DNA of 64,000 nt from Prostheceraeus crozeri (Eukaryota; Platyhelminthes; Polycladida; Euryleptidae): assembly GCA_907163375.1 (NCBI GenBank), contig CAJQUW010001420.1, positions 992,001-1,056,000 of the forward strand, given 5' to 3'. This document shows, in pieces, positions 53,795 to 64,000 of this stretch. The translations under genes and the position numbers were made by a program. Below the pieces are notes generated by a model. The model was not told where the DNA came from. It ran no database searches and saw only the letters and a program-made list of their open reading frames with translations. Numbering within the stretch: the stretch's first letter is position 1; every line of letters begins with the position of its first letter.

Positions 53795-54862
53795 CAAAGG
53801 CATAGAAATTAACACTACCATAGAAAGTCCTAGAATGGAAATTGCATGAAAATTATGGCACACGCCGGGGGAACTTAGTTGGGGCAAAAAGCGAATTGTA
53901 CGAGCTGGTTGCCTTGTTTTCTGGTTGGTATTTATATCTATCAAGCCAATTTGTCATCTGGATTGCTGCCACTTGTCTAAAGTTCATGTACACAGCAGCA
54001 ATAATGAATTTACAAAATACTGCAGCGACAGGATGACAAAGAGAGAAATCCTTTAAAACGTTCTGTACGCTCATCATTTTGGAATATCACTCCTATAATT
54101 TATCAAGAGTATAATCAGATAGATGTAGTAGGACTACAACTTGCAATGTTGATTTACAGAACCTGCATTACTCCAGCTTGAAATCAGTGGCCCAGAAATC
54201 TAAGAGCATCTCAGAAAAGGTTCTCCTGTTCACTATATTTGAGCAATTTTCAAAATCTTTGCATGCATTCGAATATCAGCTTCCAATATATCATTGCACT
54301 ATATTATATCACATGTGTCATTCAATGATTAATTGAAAAGTTCCAGCGACACTTCATTTATCTGAGTGATGATTGTAGGTAAAGAAGCAGCTGTCAATGT
54401 GTTCATTCCAGAAAGGCGGTGGGTTTCTTTTCTTATCCCTTTAAGGAGAAATTGTCCAATAATTAAAATTTCTAACTGTGAATTCTTGAGATGTTCTTTC
54501 AACCAGCACACCGACCACTTGCAATTATGACTCTGTGAACCAATTTTTTGATCGTGAGACCACTGAAAATTATTGAAAATGGGATGATAGGTTCACTGGT
54601 AGAAACAGTAGGCCTCATATTAGCCAATAGAATAGTGGGCTATTTCAAATGAAACAATGCCACCATCTCACTTAAAGTTCTCTTCAAGAAAATCCTGTAA
54701 TTTGCTGTCAACAACTCAAACAACTAACTTGACAAATAGTTTGACTATGATGCATAGTAGATCGAAGTGGATCTGCAAACCGTACATTTTCCCATGTGCT
54801 ATCATTATGTACATAAGCAAGATATCACATTTCCATTCTAGCGTGCTATTATCTACTTCTAT
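53795..54862 (-). repeat. 1.07-kb sequence of unknown origin, paralogue of 20765-21815
   Basis: On the minus strand several stretches stay open: KPSFRTTLSIEVDNSTLEW into a hydrophobic LLMYIMIAHGKMYGL..CIIVKLFVKLVV (54900-54720); a frame with WLKEHLKNSQLEILIIGQF, LSGMNTLTAASLPTIITQIN and a stop (54511-54329); and the intact 74-codon frame at 54077-53853. Stops separate them. The paralogue shows the same order. This may be a decayed multi-membrane-span gene or an unknown transposon protein; I cannot name it. Confidence 0.6.
53853..54077 (-). CDS. Unknown 74-residue frame, intact in this copy
   Basis: Begins MMSVQNVLKDFSLCHPVAAV, continues through a hydrophobic stretch (VFCKFIIAAVYMNFRQVAAI) and ends FAPTKFPRRVP. 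The other copy (21534-21758) has the same start, length and stop but one internal TAA. By hand count about 23 bases differ, almost all at codon positions 1 and 2. That is not the pattern of purifying selection in this frame, so it may not be a real protein. Listed because the frame is shared by two dispersed copies. Confidence 0.3.
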   Translation of the reverse strand: MMSVQNVLKDFSLCHPVAAVFCKFIIAAVYMNFRQVAAIQMTNWLDRYKYQPENKATSSYNSLFAPTKFPRRVP

Positions 54863-55852
54863 GCTCAAAGTGGTCCTGAAACTCGGTTTGGATGAAACTG
54901 TACCAGGAAACCCTCGGAATTGATATTTCTAATCAACATCTAAATCGAATGCCACATCTAAAATTTTAGTAAATAGTCGATTGCCTCTTGTAAAAAGTGT
55001 AGGTAGGTACAACCCTTCTCTGACGAACTGTAAAAGGCAATGGATTTTCCGGCTAACATTTTAACAGAACCAAACGATTCGGATGCTTTTTAGAATATTC
55101 CCGGTGTCACAATTTTACTTCGATGCTCTAGTGGGATGGTCTTATCTAGACCTGCTTCTTGAATATTAGACAGAAAAATTTCTTATCTGCACTCCACGGT
55201 AAAATTATTGTCGAAATCGTTATTAATTTTTGTCATAACCCTTGAAACAACCACTCTGGATCGATGTCATAAGGTCTTCAGAAATCCTTGACTAGGAGAA
55301 TCGAACATGGAAAATGATTTGTAAACATGAAGTCGGTCTAGTTCAAATTTCACCATCTCTCTGTTGATTTAATCTCTAGAATATTCAGACAATTCATTGT
55401 TTGCTACTGATTGACTTCTAGAAAGTAATATAAATAAATATTTTCTATTTTTGTGCAAGAAAAATATTGTGAAAATTGCATCCACAAAAGGGGGAATGTC
55501 GCGTTAAAATAAGACTTTCCCATTATATTTCATAAGTGGCCGTAAACTAGAGATTTGGTAAGAATAGATATAGACCTACTGCTTTACTAGACCAAATTTT
55601 CGAATAACAAAGAGTAGGCCTAAATATAGGCTACATGGCAAATAGCGAATGGCAAATTTATATTAAATCAAAATATTGGCTCAATATATAAGTACAGCCT
55701 TGATGCTTAATAATTTGGATTGGTTACATTTAGGCTAATAATCTTTCGAGCGATTGAAAATAATGAAGATGTCTGAATGGAACTCACCATGACTTTCAGT
55801 ATTAAATGCAACTGTGAAATCAAAAGTACAGCACTAAACATGTTACTTTTAG
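54863..55852. other. No recognisable feature
   Basis: AT-rich, no motif or repeat partner seen. Confidence 0.45.
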
Positions 55853-55855
55853 TTA

Positions 55856-56054
55856 GGCCTCAGCCACACTGCGAACTTTTCCAAGCGTTTCCGAGCAAAG
55901 CGTTTTGCAGTAAATATAAAGTTATCATTACAGCAGCTGTAGACTTACCACATTGCGAGCAAAGCAAACCAGAGCGATTAATACCTTACGGACATACGTT
56001 TGCTCGATAAGCTCGGACGCTCGTGTTTGCTTTGCTTTCAGTGTGATTGAGGCC
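55856..56054. mobile_element. Harbinger-like MITE, 199 bp
   Basis: Inverted ends GGCCTCAGCCACACTG and CAGTGTGATTGAGGCC, with TTA on both sides (55853-55855, 56055-56057). Further inverted words inside (GCGAGCAAAGC.. and ..GCTTTGCT). GGC-type ends with a 3-bp TWA duplication fit PIF/Harbinger. Confidence 0.75.
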
Positions 56055-56389
56055 TTAGTCCTACTTATGCAGCATTATCATGCTTGTAAAGAAATCATAG
56101 AAACTAAATTCTGAAAATAATTAGTCTAATGACTTTATCAAGGATAACCACAGAATAAGATTGTTTAACCCTTTCAGTTTACTGGAAGTCAGGACTAATT
56201 AAAAAAAATGGCACATTCTGGAATTTAGTAGGTGGGCACAAAGGAAATCCTAATACCTTACGGAGATAGGAAAAACAGTCATGCGTTGCTTGCGGATTGC
56301 TGTGAATTCCTCCAAAATGCTTCGATTGCCACGATTCCTTCAGATTCGAAGAATTCTGATCATTGCGTACAAGTTTTCTCGTTAATGTT

Positions 56390-56640
56390 GGCCCGTTAGA
56401 TTCTTTGTTTAAAAGTTGGCAGGCATGAGAATTTTAGTTTACTCCATGTCTTCGTAGGAGTTATCAATGAATGGCACTGTAACAGCGAAGTGCGACCAAA
56501 CGAAGAACTCGAAGTGTATAACACACGCCACTCACTCGCTGCTGTGTGAGGCTCACTGCATATTCAGTGACGACTTATTGTTTAACCGTAGATCATGTGT
56601 GCTGTGTGCCATTCATTTTATTATAGCATACACAGAATGG
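56390..56640 (+). repeat. Uninterrupted partner of 41490-41565 plus 42609-42780
   Basis: Matches the two parts at 41.5 and 42.6 kb in the same order without the intervening ~1.05 kb. Probably a fragment of the same Penelope-type element or of its insertion target. Confidence 0.55.
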
Positions 56641-56984
56641 CTCTGCCCTTCCCTTAAACGACGACTAGGAGGAACGAGCAGTCTAATTCTGTGAGGATGA
56701 CCCTAATCTGACGGAAATGAGGTCAATATAACCCCATGTGTTTTACAAGTCACATGACTCTAAAACTACATAGCATATATAGGGCATATATATAGGCCTA
56801 TGTAGTTTACTCATTTAATGAATGCTTAACGCTAACAAAGCCATCAGAATAAATATTTTCCTCATGTCCATTATGTCACTCATATATAAGGAATCTCATA
56901 TGAGTGATTTCATAGACATAATGATAGTTAAGATGATTAAGAAAAAGCAGGTTCTCTCCCAATTTTTACGGCATTTTACTGAAT
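56641..56984. other. No recognisable feature
   Basis: AT-rich with several CATATATAGGCATATATATAG-like words. No gene. Confidence 0.45.
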
Positions 56985-57060
56985 AAATAAAACAGCGAGT
57001 CACCCGACGCGTTTCTTCTATACACAGACAGCATCAAGGGTTAAATTGTCGCTGTACAAG
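56985..57060 (-). repeat. Penelope-like tail motif
   Basis: The minus strand reads CTTGATGCTGTCTGTG, TATAGAAGAAACGCGTCGGG. The TGATG...GAAACGCGTCGG arrangement resembles the recurring 3'/5' motif of animal Penelope-like elements. No coding part nearby, so this is a solo fragment. Confidence 0.4.
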
Positions 57061-57305
57061 TGAGTTCCTATACATAAATGTCTGTGAAAGCAGCTCATCT
57101 GGTCATCTCATGACGTCTGTCTACTTTTGCCATGTTCGTTGCAATATAGCGGGATTCAGCCACCCTAGTAGTAATCGCTGTAAGTTGTTGATCAATAATT
57201 TTGTAGTCGAAATTGTTAATGGTCATCACTTTATCACTTCGGGTCTTCATCGAATGTTCACTAAGCGCAGTTTGCGGTATATGAAGACCAGAAGAGTGCA
57301 CTCTG

Positions 57306-57490
57306 TTTAAAATAGATTGTTCCAATCAATGATTCAAGCTGATGAACTATAAATGACATAATGGGCGTGAACAAGTACTTTTATCTGATTTTTTGAAATT
57401 TGAAACAGTGATGATAATTATTTAATCACGCCCATTATGTCACTTATAGTTCATCAGCTTGAATCATTGATTGGAACAATTTATTTTAAA
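57306..57490. repeat. Hairpin, 65-bp arms
   Basis: Arms 57306-57370 and 57426-57490 are near-perfect mirrors (TTTAAAATAGATTGTTCCAA on the left, mirrored on the right) around a 55-bp loop. No protein frame. A small fold-back element or the remains of an inverted insertion. Confidence 0.75.
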
Positions 57491-58018
57491 CGGAAGAATG
57501 ATTCTCGCAGACAATTCTATAGATTCAAGATGTCAACAATTTCTTGATAAGCAAATCTTCGTCAACATGAAAATTCTATTCCATAATCACATTCATGTGC
57601 TTCATTCAAAATATCATTTATTCTAAAATGTCGGAAGATTCGCAGACTACTATGGCCAACGCTTTGTCCAATCAGCCTTGAATGAGGAATGGAAGTAATA
57701 ACTAGTTGACTGATGAATTCTCGAAAACTCCGATAAATCAGAAGACCAGTTTCTCTCGGAAATTACGGGAATTCTGTTGACCGCATGGACCTTCGTATGG
57801 ACACTCGCATGGGACTCCATATGGAATTATGAAGCTGTGGGGATTCAATCCCGAATAGGCTGCTTATTCGAGATTTGATTTGATTAGAAATAAATTTGAA
57901 TCGGCTCGGTAAGTAAAACAAAATTATGCATGCTACAATTTCTTTTCGTTTGATTTTTTGCTTCCTCTCGTACGTGACGATGAGAGATTTCAAAATCAAA
58001 ATTACAAAGTAATAGAAG
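57491..58018. other. No recognisable feature
   Basis: No gene or repeat seen. The minus-strand frame 57763-57999 has no motif. Confidence 0.45.
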
Positions 58019-58471
58019 TTACATCAAATCACGCAAATTATTAACGATCGATGTTGACAACACAATAAAACAGCTCTGACGGCCTTTTTTGCAACTTGCC
58101 TCAACAAGAATGCGGCCGTTTCTTAAATATAACGTTGCATCGTGTAGAGGATTATCAGATTCGTGACATTTAACGTAAAAGTCGTCAAAGTATTTCAAGC
58201 GTCTTCTTAAAAAGTTTTTGAAAGTGTTGGCACATTTACACATGTAAGGACAGATAATCTTCTTTGCACGCTTAAAAATCTTGCGGATGATGCGCTTACA
58301 AAAATAAGACAGTTCTCCAAAAAGATTGAGTATCATACCGTAACAAATTTTGTACATTTGACACAAAGACAATCCTAACTCGTCATGATTCAAAATAGTT
58401 CTCAAAACTCTCAGCATGTATAAACGTCTAGAGCAACGTGTTTCAACATCAACAAAAAAGCGTATTCCAGT
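58019..58471 (-). pseudogene. LINE reverse transcriptase, C-terminal region
   Basis: The open minus-strand frame reads TGIRFFVDVETRCSRRLYML, RVLRTILNHDELGLSLCQMY, then KRAKKIICPYMCKC, LRRRLKYFDDFYVKC and NPLHDATLYL. The order (RLYxLR, then RAxKII, C.C, RR, PLH) matches the thumb and C-terminal part of the CR1-like LINEs at 7.3 and 37.6 kb (CAQRLYILRRIRAL; RAHKIICG; LEYRRL; NHPLHHL). Residue identity is low, so this is inferred from motif order. The same frame upstream of a TAA (58708-58472) starts MDPELELKYYQGSGL; I cannot place that part. Confidence 0.6.
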
Positions 58472-58708
58472 TTAGATTCGAATTCCAACAATCAAAAAAA
58501 AAAAAAAATCAGGATGTAGCGTGACGATATAGCAATCATGTGATGTTGGATTTTCACTATAGGTGGTTTTAAGACATGGGTTTTTGCTAAAGAGGAAGTC
58601 GTCGAAGCAGACGGCGTGTTCCAACATGCTATTCAGATAGCTCTGGTCCTCAATAGGCTGTGCTAAACCCGAGCCTTGGTAATACTTCAACTCAAGCTCG
58701 GGATCCAT

Positions 58709-59415
58709 TTCTTTTCATTTTCGGGGCTAGTCCAAGATTCTGTCAGAGTTACTTTCATTCAATTTTGTAATTATTTTACATGCATTGGGTTGGCCACAAA
58801 TCCTTTGCACATTTTCAATTGGCAGAATGTCTGAGATTTTAAAAATATGTTTCCAATTGAAGGGTTTTTTGTAACATTTTCAAATATTTGCATGTATTCT
58901 CATGTAGAATCTCCAAACGGTTTGTCACAAAATATTGTGAGTCTTAATTTTGTGAATTGGTAAACTTATCTAATATTCTTAAGGGTAGAAAGGGTAGAAA
59001 CATAGAAACGAACTTCGTCTTCAATGAACAGAGATTTTTCGGTGCTTTCATCGAGGACCAGATGCCCAACACATAGAGATAGAAGAGTTTGTTTGTTTTT
59101 TGCTTTAGAAAATACATGCTGCGCAGTTTTGGTTCATTCTATATGTATCTGTTCGAAATGGGAATGAGTTGATTTCACCGCCATTCAGTCTTGCCGCTTT
59201 TCGTATTCAAGCTCCGACAGGATTTTATAATTCTGATCATTCGAACCGATTTCTACGGTTTTCTAGGTTAGAAAATAGATGAAGAAGCTTTACAAACAAT
59301 GAAGCATAAAGAACTGTTCAAGGTCATCAAGTTGATGCTACGTATTGACTTCGAAACGTTTTAATGAAGTTTACCATAGAAATCCAACACTCTAATGGAC
59401 ATGCACGGTGAAACA
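58709..59415. other. No recognisable feature
   Basis: No gene seen. A tandem AAGGGTAGAAAGGGTAGAAA lies at 58980-58999. Confidence 0.45.
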
Positions 59416-59423
59416 CTGCTGCG

Positions 59424-59504
59424 CAGGGATGCGGAGTCCTATCATTTTGATAGGACTCCGACTCCAACTCCGGGGGTTGATAGGACTCCGACTCCACATC
59501 CCTG
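59424..59504. mobile_element. Minimal hAT-type MITE, 81 bp
   Basis: Begins CAGGGATGCGGAGTCC and ends GGACTCCGACTCCACATCCC then TG. Flanked by a perfect 8-bp duplication CTGCTGCG (59416-59423, 59505-59512). It consists almost only of the subterminal palindrome GGAGTCCTATCA/TGATAGGACTCC of its larger relatives. The longer frame over 59408-59866 merely reads through it. Confidence 0.9.
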
Positions 59505-59512
59505 CTGCTGCG

Positions 59513-60009
59513 CCATGGACATGGGCTGCTATGTCAACGACACCTACACGACGACGGCTTCCAGTGGCTGACATGGGGTACGGAAGGTATCGGTTCCTTG
59601 TCAGTGTGCTTTGCAAAAATTCACGGTTATTATCATTTCATTCTAAGCAGAGAGGCATTTTGATAAATCAACTTCCATATTTGCGCCTTGCCTCACAAAC
59701 GTGCGAATATAAAAAGTTTGGCACAAATTTGATACTTCTTAAAAGATTTAGCAAAATCGAGAAATTAGCTCTTGTCCATTCCAGCTCCACTAGCTTAAAC
59801 AAGGCGAAAAGTCGGATTTCTATGGAAATTACATTTTGCTCTTTGAAATTTGCAAGGCACTTTTAGCCCACTTTGTATGTACTCGCACGACATTGAGAAA
59901 TGAACTTAGAAATCTGTATTTTCTAGCTGTTGTTGTGAATTTGGCAAGAATTTTAGTTAAGGAGCTTGCAAATACTCATTGCACGGAAAGTTGCAGTATT
60001 TGTCACTTC
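59513..60009. other. No recognisable feature
   Basis: No gene or repeat seen. Confidence 0.45.
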
Positions 60010-60507
60010 TTGTAAAGTTCAGCGATGGATCGAGGTCATGGGGGCAGCCGAAGCGGACTAATGTGGTGGGCCCGCTGCTCCTCGAGTTTCTTGAACCCAA
60101 CGAAACAATCAATTTGCAGCGGTATATCCAGAGACTTTAGATAAGCTTCACCAAGCGATAAAGAGCAAGCGACCCGGAATGTTGTCTTCAGGTGTCATTC
60201 TTCTTCACGACAACACTTCGCAAGACCACACGTTTCGAGGGCGCATTGACAAGAAAGCGTTGGGAAGTTTTGGAACACCCTGCATACAGTCCTGACCTGT
60301 CACCTTGTGATTTTCACATTTTTGTTCCCCTGAAGAAGTTTCTCAAGGGACAACGATTCCGATCAGACGAAGAAGTGAAGACTGTTAGGAGAAGAAGCTG
60401 TTAGGGATTGGTTCAAAGGACAGCCGAAGTTCTTCTTTGCCGACGGAATTCAACGCCTACACAAGCAATGGGACAAGTGCCGGGAAGTCAACGGAGACTT
60501 TTTTTGA
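60010..60507 (+). pseudogene. Mariner transposase, C-terminal half
   Basis: Frames shift but the order is clear: LHQAIKSKRPGMLSSGVILL followed by HDN (second catalytic aspartate), then WEVLEHPAYSPDLSPCDFHI with the third aspartate in the CD pair, FVPLKKFLKGQRFRSDEEV, and VRDWFKGQPKFFFADGIQRL with HKQWDKC at the end. HPAYSPDLSPCD is typical of DD34D mariners and differs from the one at 46-48 kb. The N-terminal half and both inverted ends are missing or unrecognisable. At least one frameshift lies between HDN and HPAYSPD. Confidence 0.9.
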
Positions 60508-60900
60508 TTTGTTGCTTCTGTTTTTATGTTAATAATACACAGTTGTTACGAATTGATTGTGATTTTACTTTGTCTGCTTACTATTCTACAAATACAGTAT
60601 AGCGAAAGGGTTTCATTTGAACACGCCTCATACGTACAACTCACATTTCTTTTACGACATAAAGGTTGTTATGAATTGTACAGGGCACCTTTGAAGCAGC
60701 AGGAAGCATATCAGATACGGGCGCTTGTGAGTTAACGTCAGAGCTTAGGAAATGAGTGGTGGCCAGCAATGCGTTTGGAAGGCAATTACGAAATAGCCTC
60801 AGCCAGGATTGCAAATACAATGCAGAAGAATAAGTAGAAGCATTTATTAATTGTTACAGGCGCACTAACTTGGAAACGCCCGCACTACGCTAGAACAACG

Positions 60901-61265
60901 GGTGACATGCCACGCTCAATTTCGCGTAATTTACGTGTAAACTGCGCGTAATTACACATGACCCTAAACATTCGTGGCTACGCGGGACATTGCTGCAGCA
61001 TCTGCCGGCAGTCCTGTTATATAGACTTTGCGTCTCATGTGTCTGCATGTATCAGAGGCTAAACAATGTGATAGGATCTCAATTTCATGCTCAGGGAAGA
61101 CAGAACATGCTTAGCGGTTCATCCGTGTTTCATGCGGCAACGCAGACAACCGTAGACGACGCGCAAACTATAGACGCTCGTCCGCGCGTGTTCATAAACA
61201 TTCCCCATGTTTTAACAGCATCAGATCAAGTGATTTCTGACTCTTAGTGCAGCGCGCATGTACGT
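60901..61265 (+). mobile_element. MITE with GGTGACATGCCACGC ends, copy 3, 3'-truncated
   Basis: Left end GGTGACATGCCACGCTCAAT and body match 6282-6700, but the right terminus is lost after the conserved frame. The left flank is CG, not TA. The frame (60990-61247) again runs MYQRLNNVIGSQFHAQ... to ASDQVISDS. Confidence 0.85.
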
Positions 61266-61886
61266 GCTGTTGAGAGTGCAGTACAATATTTAGTCACACT
61301 ATTTACATTGAGTTATCTTTAAGTTCATATATGAAGTAGTGGCTGAGCACGTAGCGCCACGCTGAAGATTATTCATCGTCGCTGCATTCTATTAACATCT
61401 CAGTAATTGCAAGAATTAAACTGATTGCAAGTAACTAGAAGGCGCCCAGCTTTCAATTTGCGTTGCCATTAAAGCGAGTGACAGTACTTGTCCCTAGATC
61501 GATGCACTGGTTTGGGGCATGGCGATCCGTAAAATGTCAGAGAGAGAAAGTCGATTTTAAGTTCACATAAATAATTCAATGAATGGATATTCAGACGCAC
61601 TGTTCATCTGCAAACCACATCGAAATGTCGATAAAAATGCCACTGCACGTCATATTTGACTCTCAAATAGCAGCAAAGTGGAGCTTGCAAGCGCCATTTA
61701 CCTTCCATCGTCACAACATTTACAGAGTGGTAGTTTTGATAAATATTTTGAAGGTAATTGAAGAAGAAATGTACAGCAGTCGTTTCTACGTGACTAACAT
61801 TGCTTTGAAAAGCCTATGCTTTCTGTCGATCTTCTTATAATTGTATCCATGGTATGATAAGGAGTCAAATGGAACACTTATCACAT
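61266..61886. other. No recognisable feature
   Basis: No gene seen. The 85-codon frame at 61583-61840 has no motif. Confidence 0.45.
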
Positions 61887-61894
61887 GTCTCCAT

Positions 61895-62595
61895 CAGGGA
61901 TGCGGAGTCGGAGTCTTATCAAATCACAGGACTCAGTACTCCGGCCTATAACTAGACCCGACATATAACACAAACAAATTATTTGTCCTCATGCATAGCC
62001 GTCACTGTTTTGATGTCAACTTTCTCCGTCATACAAAAGTACAGAGACAGCAGTGCATGCAAAGCTTGCAATAGTTGAGGGAATGAACCGTGATAGTGAA
62101 AAAAGGATTGTCTTTTCAATCGGTGATTTAGTAGAGAAGACAAGCCTTCCTAGCCTCGATCACACATACACGTCAAAGGTCACATCGGAGACAATAGTAA
62201 AATATTAGTTTGTTTGAGAACATTACCTCTTACCCTCACACTAATCGTGTGTGATGGCTCCTCCAAAGCGCATATTAAAATCGAAAGTGTGCTCACATAT
62301 TTTGAAGGATGGGGGATTTTCCTGCCTGGTAGAGACTGGAGAAAAACCGTGTGAAGCACACATCAACAAGATGGGAGGAGCCGAGTAGCTTGCATCAAAC
62401 TTAAAGCGACATTTGATCAACTTTAATCGAAAATGATTGATAATTGATACATAAATTATCATTAAATGTAGGTTCAGGTAAGTCTATAATGATCGATGAT
62501 GTAGGCTACCAGTTTTTTTTTGAAAAAAACTAGGCCATTTATTCTTGACACCCGGAGTCGGATTCCTATCAAAATGATAGGACTCCGCATCCCTG
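61895..62595. mobile_element. hAT-type MITE, 701 bp
   Basis: Ends CAGGGATGCGGAGTCGGAGT and GGACTCCGCATCCCTG; 8-bp flanks GTCTCCAT and GTTTCCAT (7/8). Aligns with 51132-52788 apart from the nested element there. Non-coding; the frames at 62241-62714 are shadows of the palindromic ends. Confidence 0.9.
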
Positions 62596-62603
62596 GTTTC
62601 CAT

Positions 62604-64000
62604 CCATTGGAGACAGACTTGAAATTCATTGTGACTCCTTTGCTCAATAAAATCCTTCTTAACTGTCTGATTAACCAGCAACATTTAGATTTCAAGAATT
62701 ATGTAATGATATAAATGCAACAAAGGATATTTAGTGATTTACTCACTCCACATTCGTTCTCACAGTGTGCAGACTTTTAAACCTGAATTTTGAGGCACGG
62801 CACGTCTCATTCGGCATTGAGAAACGCAAATGAGTGGCCCTAAGGCATGTGTGCGCAACCTTCCACATCTTTCGGACGCCATTTCAAAGGCCGAAATAAT
62901 CACGGCCGCACTTAGTATGTGTGCAAACAACTAAGTCAATAGCCAATCCTTATTATATTCCACCACTCAAATTACCTTTCCTTGATGAATGACACAGTGA
63001 AAATCGTATAATGGCCTGCTTCGTAAAGAATGAGTTAGCAAGTTAACCCATATCCGTACGACCGACGGTCAATTTTGACCCGAAAAGATTTTAAGCTTAA
63101 GGTGTTATCAGCACTTGAAAAGTTGAAAGCATGTTTTTGTAAGGGCAACCGAAGGAGAAAGCACTCTACTAAGCTATTGTATTGTAATAATTCATAAAGG
63201 AATCACGAACCATACAAATTTCATTCATTCATCACAGGGCCGGTGATCCAGCAGGCATCCTTATTCAGACCATGGACTTGAAGCTTACGTGCGCGAACAA
63301 TTCGACTAAACTACAATTGTTCCTTTTGTTTCCTTTAGCTTATGACTCTAGTCAAGAATGCACATGAATGCAGCTGCCCTAAAATATTCTATTCATGAGT
63401 TATCGAACTGCTTGAACGCCTTCATCGCGACTGCGGGCGCGCATTTTTCCAAGCAGCATGGGCATAAAGGTGTTCGACAGTTACAAGGTGACTAGTATGC
63501 TACTATAGTGACGATTGTTTTTCGATTGCCTTGAACTTCGGAAACATTTGCAATATACATGTATACAATATTCTTTTTCATTTACTTCTCATTGTCACGG
63601 CCTCAGGTTGCGCACCCCTGCCCTAAGGGAACAGTCACCACTAGACTTTTGGAAAATTGCTATCTCTGTCATGCTGACCATTAAATAATAGGAAAATCAT
63701 TGATTCCTCTGCTCTTAGCAGATGATTTTCCATTATCTTGAAGCGCAGCTGACCGCGTGGATGGCCAAAAGTCCTGAGACTCAGAAAAATTTTGTACAGT
63801 ATGTTTTGTATTTTAACTCAAGACAAATATTCAATTCCCATAATTTACGATAATAAGATTGAATCATCACATTTGTTCACTTTCAAAGTCAATTAGGATG
63901 GAAAAATGTTCGCAATTCTCAGAAGATTTCAACTTCATGTGTTTAGATTGAGAGACGCAGAGGCATGTTCATGTTGTCTTCTTTCTAAGGAGCATTTCGG
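62604..64000. other. No recognisable feature
   Basis: AT-rich with short GC-richer patches. No gene, transposon protein or large repeat seen up to the window edge. Confidence 0.45.

Noticed and set aside
54329-54511. Possible C-terminus of an arthropod-type gustatory receptor (GMNTLTAASLPTIITQIN)
   Set aside because: The resemblance is a few residues in a hydrophobic helix; the TYhhhhhQF-type ending is absent and stops occur on both sides.
58472-58708. 78-codon frame beginning MDPELELKYYQ as a separate gene
   Set aside because: It runs through a poly-T stretch and is in frame with the LINE C-terminus downstream. It may be LINE or unrelated sequence, and I cannot support a gene.
59408-59866. 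152-codon plus-strand open frame
   Set aside because: Its start lies before an 81-bp MITE and its first third is a translation of the MITE palindrome. The rest has no motif.

Overview
The window looks like gene-poor, AT-rich nuclear DNA of an animal, most likely an invertebrate. It shows no bacterial gene packing, and almost every protein-like stretch is a decayed transposon product: APE-type LINEs (CR1-like and RTE-like), Penelope-like elements (PLEs) with GIY-YIG nuclease tails, Tc1, two mariners and a hAT. Many miniature inverted-repeat elements (MITEs) lie between them. The species cannot be fixed from sequence alone. I found no convincing host exon, no tRNA or rRNA gene and no CRISPR array.

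Layout. 0-7 kb: an orphan fold-back end, dispersed repeats, an internally deleted Tc1 element (3133-4499) inserted in an older repeat, and a TA-flanked MITE. 7-9.3 kb: a minus-strand CR1-like LINE. 10.5-13.5 kb: two copies of an ~840-bp non-coding repeat (called TAGAGTA here) around a minus-strand PLE, the second copy split by a palindrome-rich insert. 13.5-17.5 kb: nothing recognisable.

17.54-27.90 kb is the centrepiece. Two ~2.35-kb inverted arms carry four 182-bp tandem repeats just inside each end. They are bounded by GGTTAATGAT termini and an imperfect 8-bp target duplication. The whole is ~10.35 kb and resembles Foldback/TU-type transposons. Its arms and spacer contain an RTE-like LINE broken by a hAT-like insertion, a 603-bp miniature element with the same terminus and its own 8-bp duplication, and a 751-bp fold-back element.

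28.4-33.6 kb: an inverted cluster of the TAGAGTA repeat, then a GC-richer LINE 3' end joined to a PLE. 34-43.3 kb: a near-perfect 99-bp-arm hairpin, an inverted-repeat element, two CR1-like LINEs tail to tail and a second PLE 3' end. 45-50 kb: a MITE copy, a full-length mariner with a nested TCATGA-rich element, and a second fold-back element. 51-62.6 kb: hAT-type MITEs with 8-bp duplications (one split by a TTAA-flanked element, one only 81 bp), a 1.07-kb paralogue of a sequence in the giant element, a Harbinger-like MITE, a LINE C-terminus, a second mariner and a third copy of the 6.3-kb MITE. The last 1.4 kb is featureless.

These are not genes working together. They form a nested record of transposition, in which intact paralogous empty sites define several insertions to the base. 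All coordinates and identities were read by eye.
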